Part shown: positions 48,356-57,193 of the stretch, piece after piece | How positions within the stretch are numbered: the first letter of the stretch is position 1 | Layout: every line of letters begins with the position of its first letter | Source of the DNA: Microbispora sp. NBC_01189 | GTDB taxonomy: Bacteria > Actinomycetota > Actinomycetes > Streptosporangiales > Streptosporangiaceae | Direction of reading: 5' to 3' | Assembly: GCF_036010665.1 (NCBI RefSeq) | Contig: NZ_CP108581.1 | Location: forward strand, 3,639,501-3,703,500 | Length of the DNA: 64,000 nucleotides | The notes under the pieces: generated by a model | Told to the model about the DNA's origin: nothing | The model's database searches: none | Seen by the model: only the letters and a program-made list of their open reading frames with translations | Made by a program: the position numbers and the translations under genes

Positions 48356-50011
48356 GTGAGAGGCGCCACCGGCTCCGCGACCGCGGGAGCCGCGCGGGCG
48401 ACGCCCGGCGACATGGCGGCGCTGCTGGACGGCAGCGACGAGGGAATCGTGCTGTGCGACGCGGGCGGCGTGGTGCTGCTGGCCAACGCGGCGGCGGCGC
48501 GGCTGGCGCCCGAGATCGTCCCCGGTCGGCTGATCCCCCCACAGCTGCGCCCGGCGCCCGGCGCGGGCCCGCCCACGGTGACGTACGGCGGCCGGGTGAT
48601 CCGGGTGCGGACGGAGGCGGTCGGCGACCATCGTGCCCTCTACCTGAGCGAGGCGCCTTCCCTGCCGCGCCGCACCGAGTTCCTGCTGGAAGCCGCGCGC
48701 CGCCTGTTCGCGTCGCTCCACCCGCGCCGATGCGCCCGGGCCGCCGTCGATCTGGGCGCCGAGTTCCTGTGCGACGTGGCGGTCGTGGTGCTGCCGCCCG
48801 CGACGAACCGCCGGGTCGAGTGGGTCCGGGCCGTCGCCGGGCACGCCGGGCCGGAGGAGGGCGTCCTGCCGCTCGCGACGGTGCTGCGGGTGCCCGGCCT
48901 GACCGACGCGCTCGCGGGCCTGACGCACGGCTCGGGCGGGCGGCAGGACGCGGGCGCCGTGCCGGACTGGCTGCTGCCGGAGGGGTTCGGCCCGGCCGGT
49001 GACCTGCTGGTGTTCCCGCTGCCCGGCAACAGCGTCCCCGCCGGGGCGATGGCGCTGGTCCGCCGCGCCGGCCGGCCCCCGTTCGACGAGGAGGCCCTGG
49101 CGATGGCGCGCGACCTCGCGTCCCGGGCGGGCGCGGCGCTCTCGGCGGCCACGCTGTTCCGGGAGCAGAGCGCGGTCAACACCATCCTGATCGACGGCCT
49201 GCTGCCGCCCGAACTGCCGGACATCGAGGGCATGCGCCTCGGCGGGAGGCTCCGGTCCTCCCAGCAGGCCGGCGCCGTGGGCGGCGACTTCTACGACGTC
49301 TACCTGCCCGAGACCGGCGCCGGTCACGGCATCGAGTCGGGCATCGTGGAACGGCCGCCTCTGATCATCCTGGGCGACGTCTGCGGCAAGGGCGCCCGCG
49401 CGGCCGTGCTGGCCGGTCAGGTCAGGCAGAGCCTGCGCGCGCTGCTGCTGCTGGAAAGCCGACCCGTCCGGCTGCTCCAGTTGCTGAACCGGTCGCTGCT
49501 CGCCTCGCCGGCGCCGAACTCCTACGTCACGCTGGTCCTCGCGACGCTCCGCGAGGCCCCCGGCGAGCACGTGCTGGTGGATCTGGCCGTGGCGGGCCAT
49601 CCGGCGCCGCTCGTCCTGCGCCGGGACGGCACGGTGGAGGAGGTGCCCGCCCGCGGCTCCCTCCTCGGCGCGCTCAAGAAGACCGTGGTACGGCCGGCCA
49701 CGGTCGACCTGGCCCCCGGCGAGGTGTGCCTGCTGTACAGCGACGGCATCACCGAGGCCTTCGGCGGCCCGACCGGGCGCGAGATGTTCGGCGAGGGACG
49801 GCTCAAGGACGCCCTGGCGACCTGTCGAGGCATGCCGGTCGACGCGCTGGTGGAGCGGCTGGAGCAGATCAGCAGCGAGTGGCTCGCGGGCGGCGAGCAG
49901 GACGACCGCGCCCTGCTCGCCGTACGGGCGGGCGGTCAGGACCCGGCGACCGGTACGGCGACGGGTGCCATGACGGGCGCCATGACGGTGTGGGCGGAGA
50001 CGACTGGATGA
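48356..50011 (+). CDS. PAS-GAF-SpoIIE (PP2C-type) serine phosphatase
   Basis: A 551-residue sensor phosphatase. A PAS-like domain (about 18-100, EGIVLCDAGGVVLLANAAA), a GAF-like domain (about 105-265), then a SpoIIE/PP2C domain with metal-binding motifs GGDFYD (309-314), GDVCGKG (340-346), LYSDGITEA and DDRALL. It should dephosphorylate a STAS antagonist, freeing it to bind an anti-sigma kinase. There is no membrane segment. The tail has short in-frame repeats (TGAMTGAMT). The stop overlaps the ATG of the first B12-binding gene as ATGA. The best candidate target is the STAS protein at 52207. Confidence 0.92.
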   Translation: MRGATGSATAGAARATPGDMAALLDGSDEGIVLCDAGGVVLLANAAAARLAPEIVPGRLIPPQLRPAPGAGPPTVTYGGRVIRVRTEAVGDHRALYLSEAPSLPRRTEFLLEAARRLFASLHPRRCARAAVDLGAEFLCDVAVVVLPPATNRRVEWVRAVAGHAGPEEGVLPLATVLRVPGLTDALAGLTHGSGGRQDAGAVPDWLLPEGFGPAGDLLVFPLPGNSVPAGAMALVRRAGRPPFDEEALAMARDLASRAGAALSAATLFREQSAVNTILIDGLLPPELPDIEGMRLGGRLRSSQQAGAVGGDFYDVYLPETGAGHGIESGIVERPPLIILGDVCGKGARAAVLAGQVRQSLRALLLLESRPVRLLQLLNRSLLASPAPNSYVTLVLATLREAPGEHVLVDLAVAGHPAPLVLRRDGTVEEVPARGSLLGALKKTVVRPATVDLAPGEVCLLYSDGITEAFGGPTGREMFGEGRLKDALATCRGMPVDALVERLEQISSEWLAGGEQDDRALLAVRAGGQDPATGTATGAMTGAMTVWAETTG

Positions 50012-51057
50012 CCGGCGTCGAGAACGCGGTGGAGCGCTACCTGAAACTGATCGGCGAGTCCGACGAGTACGGCGCGATCGATCTCGTCCTGGGCCTGATC
50101 GACGAGGGCGTCCCCGCCGAGGACGTGCTGCTGCGGGTCGTCGCCGCCGGCCAGCGCAGGGTGGGCGAGCTGTGGGCGGCCAACGACTGGTCGGTGGCCC
50201 GCGAGCACGGCGCCACCGCGGTCAGCGAGCGAGCCGTCGCGGCGATCGCCGGGCGGGTGCGGCCCACCCCGACGCGCGGCCGGGTGACGGTGGCCTGCGC
50301 CGACGGGGAGTATCACGCACTCCCCACCCGCATGCTGGCGGAGGTGCTGCGGCTGCGGGGATGGCGGGTCGACTTCCTGGGGGCCAGCGTGCCGGGCCCG
50401 CACCTGATCACCCACCTGCACCAGACCGGCCCCGACGTGGTGGCGCTCGGCTGCATGATCGCGACCCGGCTGCCGCGGGCGCACGCCACCATCGCCGCCT
50501 GCCGCGCCGTGGGCGTCCCGGTGCTCGCGGGTGGGGCCGCATTCGGCGCCGACGGCCGTTTCGCCCGCCTGCTGGGCGCGGACGCGTGGGCGCCCGCCGC
50601 CGACGCGGCGGCCGACCGGCTCGCCGCCGGGCTGCCGTCGTTCGCCGCCGGCAGCGACAGGGAGGTCCACCTGGGCGACGAGGAGTACGGCTACCTGACC
50701 CGGCACCGCGCCGACGTGCTGGCCAGGGTGCTGGACCTGCTCAGGGAGTCGTACGCCCCGATGGGCGGATACAGCGAGCGGCAGCTTGAGCACACCGCGG
50801 AGGATCTCGGGCACATCGCCGACTTCCTCGCCGCCGCGCTGTACGTCCACGACCCGAGCCTGTTCACCGACTTCGTCACATGGACCTGTGAGGTGCTGAC
50901 GGCACGGAAGGTGCCCGCCGAGTCGGTGATGCTCGGGCTGCGGATCTTCCGGGACGTGCTGGCCGACTGCCCGCGCGCCCGCGCGCTGCTGGCCGAGGGC
51001 ATCGAGGCGGCGACCGCCGCCCGCCCGTCCGGGGGCCGGTCCGCACGGGTAACGTGA
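50008..51057 (+). CDS. Cobalamin-binding sensor protein with Wx9EH photoreceptor motif, first copy
   Basis: A 349-residue protein. An N-terminal helical bundle (about 1-85) carries W56-x9-E66-H67, the signature of CarH/LitR adenosylcobalamin light sensors. A Rossmann B12-binding domain follows (about 90-215) with E-x-H at 101-103 giving the lower axial His103, LGASVPG and AGGAAFG. The C-terminal all-helical domain (about 225-345; QLEHTAEDLGHIADFLAAALY, TDFVTWTCEVLTARKVP) is not a MerR DNA-binding domain. So it is probably a light/B12 sensor acting through protein contacts. ATG 50008 overlaps the phosphatase stop. Confidence 0.88.
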   Translation: MTGVENAVERYLKLIGESDEYGAIDLVLGLIDEGVPAEDVLLRVVAAGQRRVGELWAANDWSVAREHGATAVSERAVAAIAGRVRPTPTRGRVTVACADGEYHALPTRMLAEVLRLRGWRVDFLGASVPGPHLITHLHQTGPDVVALGCMIATRLPRAHATIAACRAVGVPVLAGGAAFGADGRFARLLGADAWAPAADAAADRLAAGLPSFAAGSDREVHLGDEEYGYLTRHRADVLARVLDLLRESYAPMGGYSERQLEHTAEDLGHIADFLAAALYVHDPSLFTDFVTWTCEVLTARKVPAESVMLGLRIFRDVLADCPRARALLAEGIEAATAARPSGGRSARVT

Positions 51058-51130
51058 GAGAGACGACTCAGCTGAGGGGGCGTGACATGGGAGGATCCCC
51101 GCAGCTCCGCCTTCGGCCGGTGGCCGGGCG

Positions 51131-52207
51131 ATGACGAGCGCCCCGGCGGCGACGGCGGGCTTCACGAGCGAGATCGTCCGCTATCTGCGGCGGATCGAGG
51201 AGGTCGACGAGTTCGGCGCGGTCGACCTGGTCTTCGGAATGCTCGACGAGGGCGTGTCCGCCCAGGACGTGCTGCTGCGCGTGATCGTGCCGGCCCAGCG
51301 CCGGGTCGGCCGGCTGTGGGCGGCCAACCGGTGGTCCGTGGCCCAGGAGCACGCGGCGTCCGCGGTCAGCGAGCGGGTCGTCGCCGCCGTCGCCCGGAGG
51401 GTGACCCCGCCTCCCGCCCGCGGGCGCGTCGTGGTCGCCTGCGTCGAGAGAGAGCATCACTCTCTGCCCACCCGCCTCCTGGCCGAGGTGCTGCGCCTGC
51501 ACGGATGGCGGGTCGACTTCCTGGGCGCCAGCGTGCCCACACCCCATCTGGTCGAGTGGATCGGGCAGGTGAGCCCCGAACTGGTCGCGCTCGGCTGCAC
51601 GCTGCCCGTGTGGCTGCCCCGCGCGCACCGGGCCGTCGCCGCCTGCCGGACCGCCGGCGTCCCCGTCCTGGCAGGCGGGGCCGCGTTCGGCGCCGACGAC
51701 CGGATCGCCCGCCTGCTCGGCGCGGACGCCTGGGCCCCGGCCGCCGACGTCGCGGCCGACCTGCTCGGCACCGGGCCGCTGATGTTCGCGCCGGGGAACG
51801 GCGCCGAGTTGCCGCCCGACGACGAGTACGCCTGCCTCGCCCGGCGCCGGGGCGAACTGCTGCCACGGGCGCTGGAGCTGCTCGCGACCTCCTGCCCGCC
51901 GATGCGGGACTACAACCCGTGGCAGCTGGAGCAGACGGCGGAGGATCTGGGGCACATCGCCGACTTCCTCGGCGCCGCGCTGTATCTCGGCGACATGTCG
52001 GTTTTCACGGACTTCGTCACCTGGACCTGCGCGGTGCTGGCGGCGCGCGGGGTGCCGGGCGAGTCCGTCGTGCTCGGATTGGCCGTTCTGCGTGGTGAGC
52101 TGACAAACTGCCCTCGGGCCCGGGCGTTTCTCGCCGAGGGCATGAGAGCGGCGGGCGCGGCCTGTGGCGCCCCCGATCACCCGGAACCCGAAGAGACGAG
52201 CCCCTGA
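51131..52207 (+). CDS. Cobalamin-binding sensor protein with Wx9EH photoreceptor motif, second copy
   Basis: A 358-residue close paralogue of the preceding gene with the same three parts: W63-x9-E73-H74 in the helical bundle, E108-H-H110 as the B12 axial ligand motif, LGASVPTPHLV, AGGAAFGADDRIARLLGADAWAPAADVAAD, and the C-terminal helical domain (QLEQTAEDLGHIADFLGAALY, FVTWTCAVLAARGVP). The Pro/Glu-rich tail ends at TGA 52205, overlapping the ATG of the STAS gene. The tandem pair could form homo- or hetero-oligomers, as CarH forms dimers and tetramers (inference). Confidence 0.88.
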   Translation: MTSAPAATAGFTSEIVRYLRRIEEVDEFGAVDLVFGMLDEGVSAQDVLLRVIVPAQRRVGRLWAANRWSVAQEHAASAVSERVVAAVARRVTPPPARGRVVVACVEREHHSLPTRLLAEVLRLHGWRVDFLGASVPTPHLVEWIGQVSPELVALGCTLPVWLPRAHRAVAACRTAGVPVLAGGAAFGADDRIARLLGADAWAPAADVAADLLGTGPLMFAPGNGAELPPDDEYACLARRRGELLPRALELLATSCPPMRDYNPWQLEQTAEDLGHIADFLGAALYLGDMSVFTDFVTWTCAVLAARGVPGESVVLGLAVLRGELTNCPRARAFLAEGMRAAGAACGAPDHPEPEETSP

Positions 52208-52545
52208 TGCAGGACACGCCGCCGTTAGAGGTCGAGTACGTCACCCTCGAGCCCGGCACCGCGCGCCTGGTGCTGACCGGGGAGCTCGACTACACCACCG
52301 TGGACGAGGCGGCCGAAGAGGTGGACAAGGTGCTCGCGGACAATCCGCGGGTGATCGAGCTCGACCTGGCCGGGCTGAGATTCGTCGACTCCTCGGGCAT
52401 GGCGGTCGTGATGAACCTCTACCGGGGGGCCGAGGAACGCGGGGCGGCCTTCCGGATCGTCGCGCTGACCGCCTACCTGCGCCATCTGCTGCGGGTCATC
52501 GCCCTCGACGACGTCTTCGAGCTGCCGGACCAGACTTCCGGCTGA
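52207..52545 (+). CDS. STAS anti-sigma factor antagonist
   Basis: A 112-residue RsbV/SpoIIAA-type protein: ARLVLTGELDYTTVDEA, VIELDLAGLRFVDSSGMAVVM with the phosphoacceptor Ser pair at 62-63, and a C-terminal ALDDVFEL. ATG 52207 overlaps the stop of the second B12 gene, so all four genes from 48356 are likely one transcription unit. No anti-sigma kinase of the RsbW type is encoded in or next to it, so the module must signal to a kinase elsewhere. Confidence 0.92.
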   Translation: MQDTPPLEVEYVTLEPGTARLVLTGELDYTTVDEAAEEVDKVLADNPRVIELDLAGLRFVDSSGMAVVMNLYRGAEERGAAFRIVALTAYLRHLLRVIALDDVFELPDQTSG

Positions 52546-52577
52546 GCGGCCTGAGCCCCGCCTGAGACAATGGGTCC

Positions 52578-54941
52578 GTGAGCAGGCGTGCCGTCGCTGT
52601 CCGGGTCGAGGGGATCGTGCAGGGGGTCGGCTTCCGGCCCTTCGTGTACGGCCTCGCCACGCGGCTGGGCCTCGCCGGGCTGGTCGGCAACGACGAACGC
52701 GGGGTGTTCATCGAGATCGAGGGCGGTGGCGCGCTCGTCGAGGCGTTCCTGGCCGCGCTGTCCGCGGATCCGCCGCCGCTCGCGGTGATCGAGCGGATCA
52801 GCACCGGCCCGGCCGCCGTGACCGGCCGCCGCGACTTCGTCATCGCGCCGAGTCTCAACCGGAGCCTCGGTTGGGGGGACCGGCGCGCGCTCGTCCCGCC
52901 GGACGTGGCGACCTGCGACGCGTGCCTGCGCGACGTCGCCGATCCGGCCGGCCGCTGGTACGGCTACGCCTTCACCAACTGCACCTGCTGCGGCCCACGC
53001 TTCACGATCGTCCGTGACGTGCCCTACGACCGGGCGAACACCACGATGGCGGGGTTCCGCATGTGCCCGGACTGCGCCCGGGAGTACCACGACCCCGCCG
53101 ACCGGCGCTTCCACGCCCAGCCGGTGTGCTGCCCCGCCTGCGGGCCCCGGCTGCGGCTGCTGCGCCCCGGCGGCGGAGAGGGGCGGGGAGACCCGCTGGA
53201 GGAGGCCGTACGGCTGCTCCGGCGCGGCCGGGTGCTGGCGGTGAAGGGACTCGGCGGCTTCCACCTGGCGGCGCTCGCCGGGGACGAGGCCGCGGTCGCG
53301 GGGCTGCGCGCGCGCAAGCACCGCGAGGACAAGCCCTTCGCGGTGATGACGGGCGGCCTCGCCGAGGCGCGGAGGCTGTGCGAGGTGAGCGCCGCCGAGG
53401 AACGCCTGCTGACCGGCCCCGCCCGGCCCGTCGTGCTGCTGCGCCGTCTGGACGCCGCCGGGGTGGCGCCTTCTGTCGCTCCTTCTGTGGCGCCTTCTGT
53501 GGCGCCGGGGAACCGGTGGCTGGGCGTGCTGCTGCCCTACACCCCGCTCCATCACCTGCTGCTCCGGGCGCTGGCCGAGCCGATCGTGCTGACCAGCGGG
53601 AACGTCTCCGACGCGCCGATCGTCCACCGGGACGAGGAGGCTCGGGAACGGCTCGGCGGCGTCGCCGACGCCTTCCTGACCCACGACCGGCCCATCCACG
53701 TCCGTACGGACGACTCCGTCGTGCGCGTCTTCCGGGGGCGGGCGCTGCCGATCAGGCGGTCGCGGGGCTACGCGCCCCACCCGCTGCCGCTCGCCGGGGG
53801 TGCGCCGCGGCCCGTGCTCGCCTGCGGCGCGGAGCTCAAGCACACCTTCTGCCTGGCCAGGGACGACCGGGCCTTCGTGTCCCAGCACATCGGCGACCTG
53901 GAGAACCACGAGACCCTCAGGTCGTTCACCGAGGGCGTCGCCCACTTCATGCGGCTGTTCGACGTCGTGCCCGAGGTGATCGCCCACGACCTCCACCCCG
54001 ACTACCTGTCCACGAAGTACGCCCTCGACTGGATCCTTGACCGGGACGCGGACCTGGTCGGCGTGCAGCACCATCACGCCCACGTCGCGTCCTGCCTGGC
54101 CGATAACGGCGTCGCCGGGCCGGTGATCGGGGTGGCCTTCGACGGCCTCGGGTACGGCCTCGACGGCACGCTGTGGGGCGGGGAGTTCCTCGTCGCCGAT
54201 CTCGCCGGTTTCGAGCGGGCCGGTCACCTCGCGACGGTGCCGATGCCGGGAGGCGCGGCGGCGATCCGGCAGCCCTGGCGGATGGCGGCGGCCTACCTCG
54301 ACCTCGCCTACGAGGGCGACGTCCCCGGCGATCTCGGCGTCGTCCGCCGCAACGCCGGTCGATGGGCGGTGGTGACCGCGATGGCCCGGCGCGGTGTGAA
54401 CGCGCCGCGCACGTCCAGCGCGGGCCGGCTGTTCGACGCGGTCGCCGCGCTGGTGGGCACACGCGACGAGATCACCTACGAGGGCCAGGCGGCCGTCGAA
54501 CTGGAGCAGATCGCCGATCCCCGCGTGGACGACGCGTACGCGTGCCGCCTCACCTCAGGCGAAGGGCCGTTCACTGCGCCGTTTGCTGCGCCGTTTGCTG
54601 CGCCGTTCACTGTGCCGGGCGTAGACCTGGTCCGCGCGGCGGCCGGCGACCTGCGGTCGGGCACTCCGCGTGAGGTGGTGGCCGCGCGCTTCCACAACAC
54701 GTTGGCCCATGTCGTCGCCGCCGGCTGCGACCACCTGCGGGAGATCACCGGCCTGTCGGCGGTGGCGCTCTCCGGCGGCGTCTTCCAGAACCTGCTCCTG
54801 CTCGACCGGGCCGTCACCCTGCTGGAGGAACGCCGCTTCACCGTGCTGACCCACCATCGCGTCCCCCCGAACGACGGCGGCGTCAGCCTCGGTCAGGCCG
54901 CCGTTGCCGCCGCCCGCGACCGGTTAGCAGATCCTCGGTAG
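52578..54941 (+). CDS. hypF: Hydrogenase maturation carbamoyltransferase HypF
   Basis: A 787-residue HypF that turns carbamoyl phosphate into the thiocarbamate on HypE, the source of the Fe-CN ligands of [NiFe]-hydrogenases. Domains in order: acylphosphatase (VEGIVQGVGFRPFVYGLA), two zinc finger pairs (CDACLRD, CTCCG, CPDCAREYHD, CCPACG), YrdC-like (LAVKGLGGFHL, KHREDKPFAVM) and Kae1-like carbamoyltransferase (VQHHHAHVASCL, VIGVAFDGLGYGLDGTLWGGE, ALSGGVFQN). Two in-frame 12-bp repeats occur: VAPS units (53463-53507) and PFAA/PFTA units (54567-54617). The end overlaps convergent hypE by 18 bases. Confidence 0.96.
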   Translation: MSRRAVAVRVEGIVQGVGFRPFVYGLATRLGLAGLVGNDERGVFIEIEGGGALVEAFLAALSADPPPLAVIERISTGPAAVTGRRDFVIAPSLNRSLGWGDRRALVPPDVATCDACLRDVADPAGRWYGYAFTNCTCCGPRFTIVRDVPYDRANTTMAGFRMCPDCAREYHDPADRRFHAQPVCCPACGPRLRLLRPGGGEGRGDPLEEAVRLLRRGRVLAVKGLGGFHLAALAGDEAAVAGLRARKHREDKPFAVMTGGLAEARRLCEVSAAEERLLTGPARPVVLLRRLDAAGVAPSVAPSVAPSVAPGNRWLGVLLPYTPLHHLLLRALAEPIVLTSGNVSDAPIVHRDEEARERLGGVADAFLTHDRPIHVRTDDSVVRVFRGRALPIRRSRGYAPHPLPLAGGAPRPVLACGAELKHTFCLARDDRAFVSQHIGDLENHETLRSFTEGVAHFMRLFDVVPEVIAHDLHPDYLSTKYALDWILDRDADLVGVQHHHAHVASCLADNGVAGPVIGVAFDGLGYGLDGTLWGGEFLVADLAGFERAGHLATVPMPGGAAAIRQPWRMAAAYLDLAYEGDVPGDLGVVRRNAGRWAVVTAMARRGVNAPRTSSAGRLFDAVAALVGTRDEITYEGQAAVELEQIADPRVDDAYACRLTSGEGPFTAPFAAPFAAPFTVPGVDLVRAAAGDLRSGTPREVVAARFHNTLAHVVAAGCDHLREITGLSAVALSGGVFQNLLLLDRAVTLLEERRFTVLTHHRVPPNDGGVSLGQAAVAAARDRLADPR
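53463..53507 (+). repeat. In-frame 12-bp repeats in hypF (VAPS units)
   Basis: GTGGCGCCTTCT-type units repeated three times plus a partial fourth, coding VAPS. A second set, CCGTTTGCTGCG-type coding PFAA/PFTA, lies at 54567-54617 in the same gene. Both fall in loops between domain motifs and keep the frame. Confidence 0.8.
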
Positions 54942-56057
54942 GGGATCGCCCACCAGCATGTCGACGATCCGGGTGCCGCCGAAGGCGGTCCTGAGCAGCA
55001 CCAGGCCCGGGGGATCGGCCGCGACGCGGCCGATGATCGCGGCGTCCGCGCCGAGCGGATGGCCGCGCAGGGCGGCGAGCGCGTCCTGCGCCGGGTTCCC
55101 TGCCGTGTTCCCCGCCGTGTTCCCTTCCGTGTCCCCTGCCACGACCACGACGACCCGGCCCTCGCAGGCGACGTAGAGCGGGTCGATCCCGAGCAGTTCG
55201 CAGGCCCCGCGTACGTCCGGGCGGACCGGCACGGCGTCCTCGTCGACGACGACGGCGACGCCGGAGGCGAGGGCGATCTCGTTGAGCACCGTCGCGACGC
55301 CGCCCCGGGTCGCGTCCCGCAGGCACCGTACGGACCCCGTGGCCTGGAGGAGCGCGGCGACCAGCCCGTTCAGCGGCGCGGTGTCCGACGTGACGTCGGC
55401 CTCGATCTCCAGCTCGCCCCGGGCCAGCATGATCGTCACGCCGTGCTCCCCGATCGGGCCGGACACGAGCACGGCGTCGCCGGGACGGGCGCGCGCGACG
55501 CCGAGCCGCGTGTCCCGGTCCAGCAGGCCCACCCCGGCGGTGGTGACGTAGCAGCCGTCGGCCCTGCCGCGCTGCACCACCTTGGTGTCCCCGGTCACGA
55601 TCGCCACGCCCGCCGCGGCGGCGGCCCGGGCCATCGAGGCGGCGACCCGCCGCAGGTCCTCGACCGGGAAGCCCTCCTCCAGCACGAACCCGGCGGAGAG
55701 ATACAGCGGCCTCGCCCCGCACACGGCCAGGTCGTTGACCGTCCCGTTGACCGCGAGGTCGCCGATGTCGCCGCCGGGGAAGAACAGCGGCGAGACCACG
55801 TAGGAGTCGGTGGTGAACGCGAGCCGGGCGACTGCCCCGCCTGGTGCCGTGAAAGCCGGAACCTGGAACACCGCGCCGTCCTCCAGCGGCTCCAGCAGCG
55901 GGTTGCGGAACGCGTCGAGGAAGACCGCCTCGATCAGGGTCTGCGTCGCCCTGCCGCCCGCGCCGTGGGCCATCGTGATGTGCTCCTCGCGCACCCGCGC
56001 CTTCCGCCGCCGCGCCCGGTCGACGCGTTCGAGCACCTGCTCCTCGCGGCTCGTCAC
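54924..56057 (-). CDS. hypE: Hydrogenase maturation protein HypE
   Basis: A 377-residue PurM-like ATPase that dehydrates the HypF-made thiocarbamate to thiocyanate. MAHGAGGRAT, TDSYVVSPLFFPGGDIG, VNGTVNDLAVCGARPLYLSAG, VTGDTKVVQRG, DATRGGVATVLNEIA and the C-terminal Cys that carries the cyanide group (PLPRIC, last residue) are all present. GTG 56057 has GGAGG upstream and overlaps the hypD stop as GTGA. A 12-bp in-frame repeat at 55095-55140 codes GNTA-type units. Confidence 0.95.
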   Translation of the reverse strand: MTSREEQVLERVDRARRRKARVREEHITMAHGAGGRATQTLIEAVFLDAFRNPLLEPLEDGAVFQVPAFTAPGGAVARLAFTTDSYVVSPLFFPGGDIGDLAVNGTVNDLAVCGARPLYLSAGFVLEEGFPVEDLRRVAASMARAAAAAGVAIVTGDTKVVQRGRADGCYVTTAGVGLLDRDTRLGVARARPGDAVLVSGPIGEHGVTIMLARGELEIEADVTSDTAPLNGLVAALLQATGSVRCLRDATRGGVATVLNEIALASGVAVVVDEDAVPVRPDVRGACELLGIDPLYVACEGRVVVVVAGDTEGNTAGNTAGNPAQDALAALRGHPLGADAAIIGRVAADPPGLVLLRTAFGGTRIVDMLVGDPLPRIC

Positions 56058-57190
56058 CTCGACGCCTCCCTGGACGCATCCCGCACCCGCCGCCGCGAGA
56101 AGCGGCCGAAGTTGTAGTAGGCCGCGCAGGCGCCCTCGGACGACACCATGCAGGTGCCGATCGGCGTCTCGGGAGTGCAGGCCGTGCCGAACACCTTGCA
56201 CTCCCACGGCTTGAGCGCGCCCTTGAGGACCTCGCCGCACTGACACGCCTTCGGGTCGGCCACCCGGCCGCCGGGCACGTCGAACCGCCGCTCCGCGTCG
56301 TACGCCGCGTACTTCTCCCGGATGCGCAGGGCGGAGCGGGGGATGAGCCCGAGGCCGCGCCACTCGAAGCGCGGCCGCGGCTCCATCACCTCGTCGACGG
56401 CCCGCAGCGCCCTGGGGTTGCCCTCCCACGGGACGACCCTGGCGTACTGGTTCTCGACCTCCGACCTCCCCTCGGCGATCTGGAGCATCAGCATGTGGAT
56501 CGCCTGGAGGATGTCGAGCGGCTCGAAGCCGGCCACGACCAGCGGCTTGCCGTAGTCGCGGGCGACGAACCCGTACGGCCGGCAGCCGATGACCGTGGAC
56601 ACGTGTCCGGGCCCGACGAACCCGTCGAGACGCAGGCCGGGGGAGTCCAGGATCGCCGTGATCGCCGGGATGATCATGACGTGGTTGCACATGACCGAGA
56701 AGTTGCGCAGGCCCTCGGCCGCCGCCCGCAGCACGGTCACGGCGGTCGACGGCGTGGTGGTCTCGAACCCGATGGCCATGAAGACCACCTGCCGGTCCGG
56801 GTTGCGCCGGGCGATCTTCAGCGCGTCCAGCGGCGAGTAGACCATGCGGATGTCCGCGCCCCGGGCGGCGGCGTCGAGGAACGACCCCCGGCCGCCGGGC
56901 ACCCGCGTCATGTCCCCGAACGAGGTCATGATGACGCCGGGCCGCTCGGCGATGTGGATCGCGTCGTCCACCCGGCCCATCGGGATCACGCACACCGGGC
57001 AGCCGGGGCCGTGGACCAGCGTGATCGGCTCGGGCAGGTGGTCCTCCAGTCCGTGCTTGTAGATGGTGTGCGTGTGGCCGCCGCACACCTCCATGAAGGT
57101 GTAGGTCCGCCCCGGCTCGCACAGGCCCGCGATCGCCGCGGACAGCGCCCGTGCCTTGTCCGCGTCGCGGTACTCGTCGACGAAGCGCAT
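56054..57190 (-). CDS. hypD: Hydrogenase maturation protein HypD
   Basis: A 378-residue iron-sulfur scaffold that with HypC assembles Fe(CN)2CO. Motifs: MEVCGGHTHTIYKHG, VHGPGCPVCVIPMG (the CPVC disulfide site), FMAIGFETTTPSTA, CNHVMIIPA, GFVGPGHVSTVIGCRPYGF and the [4Fe-4S] Cys set ACQCGEVLKG, WECKVFGTAC, IGTCMVSSEGAC. The ATG at 57190 is 3 bases after the hypC stop; the stop overlaps hypE. Confidence 0.96.
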   Translation of the reverse strand: MRFVDEYRDADKARALSAAIAGLCEPGRTYTFMEVCGGHTHTIYKHGLEDHLPEPITLVHGPGCPVCVIPMGRVDDAIHIAERPGVIMTSFGDMTRVPGGRGSFLDAAARGADIRMVYSPLDALKIARRNPDRQVVFMAIGFETTTPSTAVTVLRAAAEGLRNFSVMCNHVMIIPAITAILDSPGLRLDGFVGPGHVSTVIGCRPYGFVARDYGKPLVVAGFEPLDILQAIHMLMLQIAEGRSEVENQYARVVPWEGNPRALRAVDEVMEPRPRFEWRGLGLIPRSALRIREKYAAYDAERRFDVPGGRVADPKACQCGEVLKGALKPWECKVFGTACTPETPIGTCMVSSEGACAAYYNFGRFSRRRVRDASREASR

Positions 57191-57193
57191 GAC

